From Paraescarpia echinospica (lineage: Eukaryota > Annelida > Polychaeta > Sabellida > Siboglinidae): 64,000 nucleotides of DNA. The notes under the pieces are model-generated. The model worked only from the letters and a program-made list of their open reading frames with translations. It did not search any database and was not told the DNA's origin. Below, in pieces: positions 33,913 to 46,827 of the stretch. Positions within the stretch are counted from its first letter, which is position 1. Every line of letters begins with the position of its first letter. The position numbers and the translations under genes are program-made. The DNA is taken from positions 52,719,944 through 52,783,943 of the forward strand of contig CM034532.1 in the NCBI GenBank assembly GCA_020002185.1. The letters are read 5' to 3'.

Positions 33913-35150
33913 CTAGGATGGAGGCGGCCGTCTATGTAAAATATGATTTATGCAGTTCCATAGCTGACGTGGGTTATCAGAGTTACTCGAGACCATGTTT
34001 GTGTAATAATTTGATTTAGCTTTGGCCATTTGTCTGTTGCAGTAGTGACACTGTTTAGAATATCGTGATCTGTCCAAAGGCGAGCGTGATTTGCGCCATA
34101 CACGTTCAAGGTAGCGCCGGCGCTTTTTAGATTGTAGAATTTCAGGAGTCATCCATGGAGCATGTGGCTTTTGGGACACATATTTAGATCTTAGGGGTGC
34201 ATGTTTATTAAGTAAATCTTCGAGTACTTGGCAGTACTGTCGACACAGATCTGACAGATGTTCTTTGGGTTTACTGATGAGGTCGGATTTAAGGATGTCT
34301 GTCATTAATGCGGCAATGTCAATCTTATGGATCGGTCGGTAAAACACTTTATTTTTGGACTCTACGGGAATTCTAGGAACTTTGAGATCAGCAATGACAG
34401 TGTGGTGGTCTGATAAACCATCTGAAGCAGTAGGTGTCTGAATATTGTTACAATCTGAGCGGGTGATTAAGAGATCGAGCCAGTGGCCATGTATGTATGT
34501 TGAGAAGGTAACATTTCGTTTCATGTCATAGGATGCCAGAATGTCATTAAATGTACTTGTTGTTGATGAAGGTGTGTCCAGATGAAGATTAAAATCACCC
34601 AGTATATAAAATTCTGAATAAATAGTTGCCAGATTTTCAAGTAGATCCTGGAATTCTTCAAAGAAATGGGCAGGGTGTCCTGGAGGGCGATAAATGCACA
34701 CAAAATAAGCAGAGAAAGATGAATCGAAAATTTCGGCACAGATGGCCTCAAAGCTGGAGTAATCAGGGTTTTAATGCAAATTAACTTTGAACTGTTTTGA
34801 GACGAGAAATCCAACACCACCACCTCGCCCAACTGAACGTGGGCGATGATGGAAGGTGAAATTGGAAGGAGAAATGTCAGCAATGCATGCAGCTGTGTCA
34901 TGTGGTCTGAGCCAGTGACTGCAAGGATGTCTATTGTCTTGGAAGTTAATAAATCGGTAAGCGAGGCTGTTTTGTCTCGAATAGCTCGAACGCTAGTGGT
35001 GGCTACTCGAATATTGCGCCTGATAGCAGGTCCAGGATTAAGACTTACATCTCCTGCTAGTAGTAAAATAATTGCCAATTTAAACGTTGGCTTAGAGCGG
35101 GGGATTGGCAGTAACTTTCTATTAAAGCAAAGATTAAGACGTGGCAAACT
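33913..35150 (-). pseudogene. 2A-like motif and AP endonuclease of element X
   Basis: The N-terminal frame (start outside X, to about 34900) carries LAIILLLAGDVSLNPGP, a 2A-like sequence at 35028-35054, followed by the endonuclease start (TSKTIDILAVT). The frame then shifts. 33913-34701 holds the endonuclease C-terminal half: MCIYRPPGHPAHF, YILGDFNLHLD, HWLDLLITRSDC and SDHHTVIADL, then a basic linker with RRRYLERVWRKSRSPLDR. The catalytic GDFN and SDH motifs are intact. In related APE-type elements such 2A sequences cause ribosome skipping between the N-terminal peptide and the enzyme. Confidence 0.82.
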
Positions 35151-35156
35151 GAGATG

Positions 35157-35643
35157 AAGCGGGCCAAAGACGAGAGTGGTCGACAGTGTAAGTTGCTCTG
35201 AACAGAACGCCGACACCGCCGCCACGACGGTTACTCCGAGCAACGTGCTCAAGGAAATAGCCGCATGGTGTGACGGCGGTCGCAGACACAGTATTCTCGC
35301 TGGATAGCCAGGTCTCCGTAATACACAGTATGTCCAGGTCATGGTCGGCAACATAATCAACAAGAAAGTCTGCCTTGTTGCAGACTGACCTCGCATTCAG
35401 TAAACACAACTTGGCAGGCCGCACAAGGGGGATCAGTAGTATCTTCAAGAGGTTAGATGTGTTTACGCCCGTTTGCCTGGCCGGTTTGCGTTGCTGTTTA
35501 CGGACGACCCCACGACAGCCACGGTGGGTGGGCCGATGGAGAGCCACCCCTGCACTGCACGCAGCACTCCACGCAGCATTGTTCAGACGAGCGCACCTGT
35601 TAAATTGCAGACCACACAGGAACTGTCTTGCATAGGCCGTCAT
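35157..35643 (-). pseudogene. Endonuclease N-terminal half of element Y
   Basis: The frame 35134-35643 reads KLCLLNARSVCNKADFLVDY, LDILCITETWLSSEN and RGGGVGVLFR, the classic start of an AP-type endonuclease, and breaks at PASSQF where element X begins. The region 35644-35925 is the presumed 5' UTR. Confidence 0.85.
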
Positions 35644-36746
35644 GCCTGTAGTGTAATGTCACGCTTGACCAACAGCAATTTTCGTGTATTGTTGTTCCAC
35701 ACAGGTGCAATCCACTGAACTTGAGATAAAAATCATTAAAATACTAAAAACTGTAAAATATCCAGTAAAACTGCTTAGTCCAGGATCGCCTAGACGCTTT
35801 CATAAAAACAACTACAAAACTGCACTGCGATCTCCTCGTTAAAAACAGGTAAAATACAAAATATGCACGGAGCTTACAGCGGTGCAGCCACATGCAGGCG
35901 CGACCAGCATACCTATTTTAGAATGAATGGTTCAATGTGAGCATTATATTTACTCTTACACTAATAATTCGGACAAGACTCATTTGAAGTTTAATAACTC
36001 TGTCACATTTGTAACCACAAACTACGCCTTAGCTTAACTGTGATAATACATGTGTAATATACTATATGATCTTTATATTAAGAGGTAATAGTGTACTAGC
36101 TACCATGGCTGTACATCGTCTCGTATTTTACATAAATAAAATAAAAAACTGCATGTGTTCTGTGTGATACAAACATGTATGCTTTACTGGGACTTGTGTA
36201 CACAATGTTTTTATTACAAGTATAATCACAATAACTAATGCTACATAAATTACATAAAAACAAGCAAAATTACCATATTGTTGTAAAATATGATTATTTA
36301 TATAAAATCAATGACACGTAGTTGTAGCAAACTCAAAAAAATTTTTTTTTCACACATCTGCATTTGGAAATATGTCAATTTCCACGATCAATTAATCATT
36401 CATTTAGTTACTTTCAATGCATGCCAAAATACGAATGTGTTGTACATAGTGGTTTACTACTTAAAAAGGGTAAACTATGGAATGGTCAGAATAAGTACGG
36501 TCAGTCCACATCAGGCATGTTAAAGAATACATGAGGACCTAACATGTTATTTTAAGTTTTCAATGCAAGGAAAATGTATATTATCACAATAACCGTTATC
36601 TTAGTCGATTACTGACGTCCTCAAACAATGGTCTGGGATGTTAAACATTTCAAAATCTTAAAACATAATTGTTACTATATTTTTTATTAAGTTCACATAT
36701 ATTACATCATACATATATACTAATGTATAGATAAATGATATATTAC

Positions 36747-36770
36747 CTTCTTCTGCTTGTACTCTTGCTT
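36747..36770 (-). CDS. 24-nt micro-exon, peptide EARVQAEE
   Basis: Acceptor acttctttgtttcag, donor gtaatatatc. Confidence 0.62.
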
Positions 36771-36955
36771 CTGAAACAAAGAAGTATAATGCATGTACAT
36801 AAAAATAATCTACCTGTATCCAAAATTATATCTAACTTAGAATAAGAACAATAATTAATGTTGTACTAGAATATTGTTCTGTTCTGGTTGTGCATAGACC
36901 TGTATTTTACATGAACGTCAAAAGGAAACGATTGCGACTGTGTTTCCGTTTATAC

Positions 36956-37156
36956 CAACGGTTCTTAACCTTTTTTGGCCGCAACCCAAATTCCGGTCGA
37001 TGAACTTGTTTGGCGACCAATGCCTTCAGACAGTTAACTTGTGACGAGTAATAAAATAAATAAACATAAAAGGAACATACGGCCAGTCGCTTGACACTGG
37101 AATCTCTTCGCGACCCATTCAAAATGGCTTCGGGCCACAGGGGTTAAGAACCGCTG
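36956..37156. mobile_element. hAT-type MITE, unit 2
   Basis: Same ends and GTTTATAC duplication as the unit 1 copy. Confidence 0.88.
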
Positions 37157-38232
37157 GTTTATACACATAAGTATGTAGGGCGTACTGTGTAATGCTGTGC
37201 AAAGTTAAGATTAGAAGGATGATTATAAATAAAAGCGAAGGAGGAAGAGAATCAATGGGCGTTGCCATAACATTTAGGATGGTACAAGAGCAAGAAACAG
37301 AAGACAGGCTTACAACATCTTGAAGGACGTCACCAAGACAAAGCGTAGCAGATTCTCACATTGACGACAAGAATGGTATAGTTTAGAAATAAGTAAATTT
37401 GAACAATTAATTTTACATTCGTAAATGAACAATCATTGCATATCAACACTAGCGTGTGGTTTATTGTGTGGCACATCTGTTGTTATTTAATTTTTTTAAT
37501 TTGTGGCATTATCTGTAGATGGGACAGATCGGTTTCACTAAACATTTGAACAAAGGAACGTTACATAGTTATACAAAATAATTATTCAAGTGTGATCACA
37601 AATGTTACATAAATTATATTATAACATGTACCAAACTCAAAAAGAACATTGCCTGCACATTGCTATTTTGGAAAATACAAAGGTCTACTATAAATTAAAC
37701 ATTCCTTAAAACTTTCAGTGCAAACCAAAATACGCATGTTTATTTAGTGATATACTATAAAAAAAGTTAAACTGTGGTATGGCCATAGTAAGAACGTACG
37801 GTCATTCGACACCAGGCATAATAACACATATCTGCAATTGTAAGTTTTGAATGCAATGACAATTAATCTAATAACAATATATGTTAATCGATTCCTGACT
37901 TCTCCAAACCATGGCTAAACATGTTAAGCCATTCAAAACGTATATAAATACAACCTCAGATACACTTAGAATGTTGGCGAACATCGTCTGTAAATAATGA
38001 ATGAATACACAAATGGTTGAACATTTGTATATGTTATTTCTTCGTATGCCAGTGTTGACAAGTGATCTAATGAATGGAAAAACATTAACATTTAATACTA
38101 ACATACATGATCTTCCTAATACTGCTTTATAACGCACTCATATATTTTTGCACCTTAAGCACGGTGTCATATAATATAAAATAATTACCTGATAGATAAT
38201 ATTTTGATACACACACCAATTATATATAATAT
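37157..38232. other. Intron-like spacer of unit 2
   Basis: Colinear with 26378-27453. No gene supported. Confidence 0.5.
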
Positions 38233-38535
38233 GGAGTGGAGTGCAGTAGCGCAGTGGCTAGACCTTTGGACTCTCAACCGAGAGAACCCGGGTTCAAATC
38301 CTGTGCTGCGGTGACGAACCTGGGACAAGTTCATTCACTCTACATTGCACCAGTTCACACAGTGGTGGGTATGTGTGTATGAATAATCTTCGCGCTTTAA
38401 TTGCAGTGTGGCTAGATGCAGAGAAGTCGAGTTAGTGTTCGATTGAACAGGTCTGCCTGTCAGTAAAGTGTAAAGCGTTTTAAGCAATCCTGATGACTGG
38501 ATACTATGCTATAAGAACTTACCTTTACTTTACGT
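38233..38535 (+). mobile_element. tRNA-derived SINE, unit 2
   Basis: B box GGTTCAAATCC at 38291-38301; intact A box. Confidence 0.8.
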
Positions 38536-38543
38536 TACATTAC

Positions 38544-38567
38544 CTTGTTCTGCAGGTAATGTGATTA
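38544..38567 (-). pseudogene. VITLPAEQ-type micro-exon with TTTCAC acceptor
   Basis: Unit 2 copy. Confidence 0.45.
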
Positions 38568-38649
38568 GTGAAACAAAAAAGAAGACATCATGTGTACATT
38601 AACGAATATAACAATATCATTATATATACAGGCAAACATGGTACATTAC

Positions 38650-38673
38650 CTCGTTCTTGATCCAGTTGCTTTG
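38650..38673 (-). CDS. 24-nt micro-exon, peptide AKQLDQER
   Basis: Acceptor tttgtgtttcag, donor gtaatgtacc. Confidence 0.62.
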
Positions 38674-39103
38674 CTGAAACACAAAACAGTAAATTTTTGT
38701 AACACTTTATCCAAATTAAATATTTCAAAGCGTATCCTATATTTTCGAGTGACGATAAGAATGTTGACATTAATCGCATAAAAAAACACAAGACGTTTCA
38801 CTGCTTACTTGCTTGACGAGTTTTTTAATTGTCATTCTAAACCGGTCATCGGTATATAATCTATTCTAAAACACGAATCTTGGGCTTTGATGGATTATGC
38901 TTTAAACCCACCCTTCCATATTACACTGTGGAGTTGACTAGTTATATAAAGAATGGAATAATGTTAATACTAACATACATTTTTCTTCCTAATAGTGCAT
39001 TATAATGCAGTCACATCAACACTGTAAATAAGGTCTCAAATAATGCAATATAAAATAACTAGATACTATTTTCAAACACACACAGGTACAAATTCTACAT
39101 TAC

Positions 39104-39127
39104 CTTGTTCAGCAGATAATGTCACTA
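39104..39127 (-). CDS. 24-nt micro-exon, peptide VVTLSAEQ
   Basis: Acceptor tttgttttcag, donor gtaatgtaga. Confidence 0.62.
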
Positions 39128-39470
39128 CTGAAAACAAAGACGACATCATATGCACATTAAAGGGTATTAATTAAACAGCACCTGAGCTATGCATTTTAAC
39201 AAGTTTCTAATCGTTATGAAGAATTACGTGTCTTTAAAGAAAAAACGAGGTGTTCACGAAACAGCTGGATTCACATGTATGACAGGATTAAACACTTAAA
39301 GTTCGCTCATTGGTATATGGCACAGTTGTAAAACATCGTATTATGACAAGAGAAACATTAAGTTATGTGTAACTATTTTATTATTCAAAATTGACCTAAT
39401 GCAACCAGATATTAACGCATTTCAAAGAAGATGTTAATTAAGTCGTCTCAGATTAGTAAATGTTTGTAGG

Positions 39471-39589
<119 letters not shown>

Positions 39590-39602
39590 AATTATATATT
39601 AC

Positions 39603-39626
39603 CTTTTTCTTTGACGCGTTTCGCTT
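39603..39626 (-). CDS. 24-nt micro-exon, peptide EAKRVKEK
   Basis: Acceptor cttctcggtttcag, donor gtaatatata. Confidence 0.62.
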
Positions 39627-39803
39627 CTGAAACCGAGAAGTAGATTGTATGTACACACAATTAGATTAATTAACAACATACAGTATGACATGTAACTATC
39701 AGCTAATTAATATGTCTTGCATTAGTAATTGTTACAAGGTTTCTTATTAAGTTATCACAAATTACATAAAACAAATGTTTTACTGTATAATGATATAATA
39801 CAG

Positions 39804-39827
39804 TCTTCTTCGCGACATCTTCCTTAC
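39804..39827 (-). pseudogene. Decayed micro-exon, unit 2
   Basis: Splice sites lost, as in 24441. Confidence 0.4.
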
Positions 39828-41457
39828 GAAAATGAGCAGTTCATTGCATATAAACGCAATAAGAATAACTCGTATATATCAAAAATTATGCATTTCTAGA
39901 TATAATAGATTAAGAATAACAATTACATTAGAAATTATATTAAAGACAATTATCCAACCATACTAGCATAGTGACAAACAAACAGGCAGACAGAGAAACA
40001 TACAGACAAAAGTTCTTTATTTTGACCCATATACATATCACTCAATAAGTGAGTGTAAAGGCATCAATAAAATATACAAATATAGTATACCAATTGTACC
40101 GTGCAGGTCAGGGAGATTCTCACTAAGGCTTAAAAGCCGATCTTATGAGAACCATCCAAATATATTAATGACAGATCCTGGTGTATCAAAATAATAGCAT
40201 ATACATATAAACACAATAAGTCAGTTAAGGCTTACAGGATGAAATTTTACATGATTATGGTTTGAATGGTTATCCATCCAAAGAGGTACACATAAGTGCT
40301 TATTCTTATTTGTTGTTCATTCATAAAACAAATAATGACGTTTAACATATATTGCAAACCCGTATAAGCTGTGACTGTAAATTTAACTGTTTATTAAATC
40401 GGTGCATTATTGATTGTATGCGGCAAGGTGTCAATCTGAGACGTTGTTTCGCAAATTCGTTTTGTACCCTGATTGTGTGTACACTGTGTATTGTAATGTG
40501 TAGTGCTGAACTTGTGAATGCTGTTGTTCTGATGAAGCAGTCAATTTTGAAGGTAAACAGGAAGTTTGTCAAGTACGAATATATAATGGAGTTCTAGTTC
40601 ATGTGATATCAATATGTGTTCTATTTTACTAACAATGGTTCAATGTGAGCATATTTACTCTTACACTAATAATTCGGACAAGACTCATTTGAAGTTTCAG
40701 AATTCTGCCACATTTGTAACCCCAAGCGACTACGCCTTAGCTTAACTGTGATAATACATGTGTATCATACAATATGATCTTTATATTAAGAGGTAATAGT
40801 GTACTAGCTACCATGGCTGTACATCGTCTAATATTTTATATAAATATCAAAAGAAAACAACTGCATGTGTTCTGTGTGATACACACATGTATGCTTTACT
40901 GGGACTTGTGTACACGATATTTTTATTACAAGTATAATCACAATAACTAATGCTACATAAATTTCATCAAAACAAGCAAAATTACTATATTATTGTAAAA
41001 TATGATTATTTATATGAAATTAATGACACGTAGTTGTAGCAAACTCAAAAAATAATTTTTTTCACACATCTGCATTTGGAAATATGTCAATTTCCACGAT
41101 CAATTAATCATTCATTTAGTTACTTTCAATGCAAGCCAAAATACGACTGTGTTGTACTTAGTGGTTTATTACTTAAAAGGGTAAACTATGGAATGGTCAG
41201 AGTAAGTACGGTAAGTCCACATCAGGCATGTTAACGAATACATGATGACCTAACATGTTATTTTAAGTTTTCAATGCAAGGAAAATGTATCTTATCACAA
41301 TAACCGTTATCTTAGTCGATTACTGACGTCCTCAAACAATGGTCTGGGATGTTAAACATTTCAAAATCTTAAAACATAATTGTTACTATATTTTTTATTA
41401 AGTTCACATATATTACATCATACATATATACTAATGTATAGATAAATGATATATTAC
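39828..41457. other. Intron-like spacer at the end of unit 2
   Basis: No gene supported. Same sequence as 24465-25967 with small indels. Confidence 0.5.
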
Positions 41458-41481
41458 CTTCTTCTGCTTGTACTCTTGCTT
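41458..41481 (-). CDS. 24-nt micro-exon, peptide EARVQAEE
   Basis: Acceptor acttctttgtttcag, donor gtaatatatc. Confidence 0.62.
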
Positions 41482-41693
41482 CTGAAACAAAGAAGTATAA
41501 TGCATGTACATAAAAATAATCTACCTGTATCCAAAATTATATCTAGTTAGAATAAGAACTATAATTAATGTTGTAATTACTTACAAACAATTTGCCAAAC
41601 ATACTAGAATATTGTTCTGTTCTGGTTGTGCATAGACCGGTATTTTACTTGAACGTCAAAAGGAAACGATTGCGACTGTGTTTCCGTTTATAC

Positions 41694-41894
41694 CAACGGT
41701 TCTTAACCTTTTTTGGCCGCAACCCAAATTCCGGTCGTTGAACTTGTTTGGCGACCAATGCCTTCAGACAGTTAACTTGTGACGAGTGATAAAATAAATA
41801 AACATAAAAGGTACATACGGCCAGTCGCTTGACACTGGAAACTCTTCGCGACCCATTCAAAATGGCTTCGGGCCACAGCGGTTAAGAACCACTG
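41694..41894. mobile_element. hAT-type MITE, unit 3
   Basis: Same TIRs, with one change near the right end (accactg for accgctg). Confidence 0.88.
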
Positions 41895-43140
41895 GTTTAT
41901 ACACATATGTAATATAGGGCGTACTGTGTAATGTTGTGCACAGTTAAGATTAGAAGGATGATTATAGATAAACCTATTACAAACATTATATTGCAAAAAA
42001 ATTGTCAACTTGGTATTGATATTGTTTATATACCATCAAGCAAACTTGATAGTACCAAACTCAACAATGAAATAATATTTATACATCTGCATCAGAAAGT
42101 GATAGAGGAAAGCGAAGCAGGAAGAGAATGAATGGGCGGTGCCATAACATATAGGATGAGACAAGAGCAAGTAACAGAAGACAGGCTTACAACATCTTGA
42201 AGGACGTCACCAAGACAAAGCGTAGCAGACTCTCAAAATGACGAAAAGAATGGTATAGTTTGGAAATAAGTAAATTTGAACAATTAATTTAACATTTATA
42301 AATGAACAATCATTGCATACCAACACTAGCGTGTGGTTTATTATGTGGCACATCTGTTGTTAATTTATTTTTTAATTTGTGGCATTATTTGTAGATGCGA
42401 CAGATCGGTTTCACTAAACATTTGAACGAAGGAACGCTACATAGTTATACAAAACAATGTTTCAAGTGTAATCACAAATGTTACATCAATTATATTATAA
42501 CATGCAAATTTATCAGACTGTGATAAACTCTGTTTACATGAAATAGCAAGCACATCTGACTGTACCAAACTCAAAAAGAACATTGCCTGCACATTGCTAT
42601 TTTGGAAAATACAAAGGTCTACTATAAATTAAACATTCCTTAAACTCTCAGTGCAAACCAAAATACGCATGTGGTTTATTTAGTGGTATGGCCAGAGTAA
42701 GTACGTACGGTCATTCGACACCAGGCATAATAACACATACCTGCAATTGTAAATTTTGAATGCAATGACAATTAATCTAATAACAATATATGTTAATCGA
42801 TTCCTGACGTCCCCAAACCATGACTAAACATGTTAAGCCATTCAAAACGTATATGAATACAACCTCAGATACACTTAGAATGTTGGCGAACATCGTCTGT
42901 GAACAATGAATAAATAGACAAATGGTTGAAAATTTGTATATGTTATTTCTTCGTATGCCAGTGTTGACTAGTTATATAACAAAATGGAATAACATTAACA
43001 TTTAATACTAACATACATGTTCTTCCTAATAATGCTTTATAACGCAGTCATATATTTTTGCGTCTTAAGCAAGATGTCATATAATATAAAATAATTATGT
43101 GCTAGATAATATTTTGAAACACACACCAATTATACAAAAT
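41895..43140. other. Intron-like spacer of unit 3
   Basis: No gene supported. The frame 41931-42131 is shared with unit 4 but ends in repetitive AT-rich codons. Confidence 0.5.
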
Positions 43141-43460
43141 ATGGAGTGGAGTGCAGTGGCGCACTTTGGACTCTCAACCGAGAGAACCCGGGTTCAAATC
43201 CTGTGCTGCGGTGACGAACCTGGGACAAGTTCATTCACTCTACATTGCACCAGTTCACTCAGCTATATGAATGAGTACCTGGCTATAGAAAATGGTGGAT
43301 ATTTGTGTATGAATAACCTTCGCGCATTAATTGCAGTGTGGCTAGATGCTTCCCAGAGAAGTCGAATTGGTGTTCGATTGAACAGGTCTGCCAGTCAGTA
43401 AAGTGTAAAGCGCTTTGAGCAATCCTGATGACTGGATACTATGCTATAAGAACTTACCTT
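43141..43460 (+). mobile_element. tRNA-derived SINE, unit 3
   Basis: B box at 43191-43201. About 11 bp of the A-box side are deleted (gtggcgcactttgg), a deletion shared with unit 4. Confidence 0.78.
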
Positions 43461-43478
43461 TTTTTTACATTACATTAC

Positions 43479-43502
43479 TTTGTTCTGCAGGTAATGTGAT
43501 TA
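43479..43502 (-). pseudogene. VITLPAEQ-type micro-exon with TTTCAC acceptor
   Basis: Unit 3 copy. The last exon base is A instead of G, further weakening the donor. Confidence 0.45.
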
Positions 43503-43586
43503 GTGAAACCAAAGAAGACATCATGTGTACATTAACGAGTATAACAATATAATTATATATATATACAGGCACACATGGTACATTAC

Positions 43587-43610
43587 CTCGTTCTTGATCC
43601 AGTTGCTTTG
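43587..43610 (-). CDS. 24-nt micro-exon, peptide AKQLDQER
   Basis: Acceptor tttgtgtttcag, donor gtaatgtacc. Confidence 0.62.
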
Positions 43611-44041
43611 CTGAAACACAAAACAGTAATACTTTTCTAACACTTTATCCAAATTAAATATTTCAAAGCGTATCCTATATTTTCGAGTGACGATAAGAAT
43701 GTTGACATTAATCGCATAAAAAAACACAAGACGTTTCACTGCTTACTTGCTTGACGAGTTTTTTAATTGTCATTCTAAACCAGTCATCGGTATATAATCT
43801 ATTCTAAAACACGAATCTTGGGCTTTGATGGATTATGCTTTAAACCCACCCTTCCATATTACACTGTGGAGTTGACTAGTTATATAAAGAATGGAATAAT
43901 GTTAATACTAACATACATTTTTCTTCCTAATAGTGCATTATAATGCAGTCACATCAACACTGTAAATAAGGTCTCAAATAATGCAATATAAAATAACTAG
44001 ATACTATTTTCAAACACACACAGGTACAAATTGTACATTAC

Positions 44042-44065
44042 CTTGTTCAGCAGATAATGTCACTA
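44042..44065 (-). CDS. 24-nt micro-exon, peptide VVTLSAEQ
   Basis: Acceptor tttgttttcag, donor gtaatgtaca. Confidence 0.62.
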
Positions 44066-44408
44066 CTGAAAACAAAGACGACATCATATGCACATTAAAG
44101 GGTATTAATTAAACAGCACCTGAGCTATGCATTTTAACAAGTTTCTAATCGTTATGAAGAATTACGTGTCTTTAAAGAAATAACGAGGTGTTCACGAAAC
44201 AGCTGGATTCACATGTATGACAGGATTAAACACTTACAATTCGCTCATTGGTATATGGCACAGTTGTAAAACACCGTATTATGACAAGAGAAACATTAAG
44301 TTATGTGTAACTATTTTATTATTCAAAACTGACCTAATGCAACCAGATATTAACGCATTTCAAAGAAGATGTTAATTAAGTCTTCTCAGATTAGTAAATG
44401 TTTGTAGG

Positions 44409-44517
<109 letters not shown>

Positions 44518-44530
44518 AATTATATATTAC

Positions 44531-44554
44531 CTTTTTCTTTGACGCGTTTCGCTT
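44531..44554 (-). CDS. 24-nt micro-exon, peptide EAKRVKEK
   Basis: Acceptor cttctcggtttcag, donor gtaatatata. Confidence 0.62.
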
Positions 44555-44732
44555 CTGAAACCGAGAAGTAGATTGTATGTACACACAATTAGATTAATTA
44601 ACAACATACAGTATGACATGTAACTATCAGCTAATTAATATGTCTTGCATTAGTAATTGTTACAAGGTTTCTTATTAAGTTATCACAAATTACATAAAAC
44701 AAATGTTTTACTGTATAATGATATAATACAGT

Positions 44733-44756
44733 CTTCTTCGCGACATCTTCCTTATG
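44733..44756 (-). pseudogene. Decayed micro-exon, unit 3
   Basis: Acceptor tttcat, donor lost. Confidence 0.4.
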
Positions 44757-46390
44757 AAACTGAGCAGTTCATTGCATATAAACGCAATAAGAATAACTCG
44801 TATATATCAAAAATTATGCATTTCTAGATATAATAGATTAAGAATAACAATTACATTAGAAATTATATTAAAGACAATTATCCAACCATACTAGCATAGT
44901 GACAAACAAACAGGCAGACAGAGAAACATACAGACAAAAGTTCTTTATTTTGACCCATATACATATCACTCAATAAGTGAGTGTAAAGGCATCAATAAAA
45001 TATACAAATATAGTATACCAATTGTACCGTGCAGGTCAGGGAGATTCTCACTAAGGCTTAAAAAGCCGATCTTATGAGAACCATCCAAATATATTAATGA
45101 CAGATCCTGGTGTATCAAAATAATAGCATATACATATAAACACAATAAGTCAGGTAAGGCTTACAGGATGACATTTTACATGATTATGGTTTGAATGGTT
45201 ATCCAACCAAAGAGGTACACATAAGTGCTTATTCTTATTTGTTGTTCATTCATAAAACAAATAATGACGTTTAACATATATTGCAAACCCGTATAAGCTG
45301 TGACTGTAAATTTAACTGTTTATTAAATCGGTGCATTATTGATTGTATGCGGCAAGGTGTCAATCTGAGACGTTGTTTCGCAAATTCGTTTTGTACCCTG
45401 ATTGTGTGTACACTGTGTATTGTAATGTGTAGTGCTGAACTTGTAAATGCTGTTGTTCTGATGAAGCAGTCAATTTTGAAGGTAAACAGGAAGTTTGTCA
45501 AGTACGAATATATAATGGAGTTCTAGTTCATGTGATATCAATATGTGTTCTATTTTACTAACAATGGTTCAATGTGTGCATTATATTTACTCTTACACTA
45601 ATAATTCGGACAAGACTCATTTGAAGTTTCAGAATTCTGCCATATTTGTAACCCCAAGCGACTACGCCTTAGCTTAACTGTGATAATACATGTGTATCAT
45701 ACAATATGATCTTTATATTAAGAGGTAATAGTGTACTAGCTACCATGGCTGTACATCGTCTGATATTTTATATAAATATCAAAAGAAAACAACTGCATGT
45801 GTTCTGTGTGATACACACATGTATGCTTTACTGGGACTTGTGTACACGATGTTTTTATTACAAGTATAATCACAATAACTAATGCTACATAAATTACATC
45901 AAAACAAGCAACATTACTATATTATTGTAAAATATGATTATTTATATGAAATTAATGACACGTAGTTGTAGCAAACTCAAAAAATATTTTTTTCTCACAC
46001 ATCTGCATTTGGGAATATGTCAATTTCCACGATCAATTAATCATTCATTTAGTTACTTTCAATGCAAGCCAAAATACGACTGTGTTGTACTTAGTGGTTT
46101 ATTACTTAAAAGGGTAAACTATGGAATGGTCAGAGTAAGTACGGTAAGTCCACATCAGGCATGTTAACGAATACATGATGACCTAACATGTTATTTTAAG
46201 TTTTCAATGCAAGGAAAATGTATCTTATCACAATAACCGTTATCTTAGTCGATTACTGACGTCCTCAAACAATGGTCTGGCATGTTAAACATTTCAAAAT
46301 CTTAAAACATAATTGTTACTATATTTTTTATTAAGTTCACATATATTACATCATACATATATACTAATGTATAGATAAATGATATATTAC
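44757..46390. other. Intron-like spacer at the end of unit 3
   Basis: No gene supported. Confidence 0.5.
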
Positions 46391-46414
46391 CTTCTTCTGC
46401 TTGTACTCTTGCTT
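46391..46414 (-). CDS. 24-nt micro-exon, peptide EARVQAEE
   Basis: Acceptor acttctttgtttcag, donor gtaatatatc. Confidence 0.62.
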
Positions 46415-46626
46415 CTGAAACAAAGAAGTATAATGCATGTACATAAAAATAATCTACCTTTATCCAAAATTATATCTAGTTAGAATAAGAACTATAATTA
46501 ATGTTGTAATTACTTACAAACAATTTGCCAAACATACTAGAATATTGTTTTGTTCTGGTTGTGCATAGACCGGTATTTTACTTGAACGTCAAAAGGAAAC
46601 GATTGCGACTGTGTTTCCGTTTATAC

Positions 46627-46827
46627 CAACGGTTCTTAACCTTTTTTGGCCGCAACCCAAATTCCGGTCGTTGAACTTGTTTGGCGACCAATGCCTTCAG
46701 ACAGTTAACTTGTGACGAGTGATCAAATAAATAAACATAAAAGGAACATACGGCCAGTCGCTTGACACTGGAAACTCTTCGCGACCCATTCAAAATGGCT
46801 TCGGGCCACAGCGGTTAAGAACCGCTG
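46627..46827. mobile_element. hAT-type MITE, unit 4
   Basis: Same TIRs and GTTTATAC duplication. Confidence 0.88.

Larger units (their letters stand above)
32042..35150 (-). mobile_element. L2/CR1-like non-LTR element X nested in Y
   Basis: Minus-strand element ending in an (AAT)n-like tail (plus strand: ataaaaataataataataat at 32044-32063). The reading frames of Y stop and resume exactly around it. X carries its own endonuclease and RT, different from Y. The 5' end is near 35150, only about 30 codons upstream of the 2A-like motif, so X may be slightly 5' truncated. Confidence 0.82.
29859..35925 (-). mobile_element. L2/CR1-like non-LTR element Y, split by element X
   Basis: Inserted in unit 1 between ...cttttaaacaa and tggttcaatgtg, as shown by comparison with 25120-25150. 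The 3' end (plus-strand left) has a (TTGAT)n-type tail, seen as caatcaaatcaaatcaaat. It encodes an AP-type endonuclease and reverse transcriptase in pieces (35643-35157; 32041-31656; 31327-29926). Target duplication is short or absent. The endonuclease is interrupted by element X, and the RT is frameshifted near 30700. Confidence 0.85.

Noticed and set aside
40352..40597. 81-aa plus ORF repeated in units 2 and 3
   Set aside because: Present only through tandem duplication; changes length between units and lies in an AT-rich spacer.
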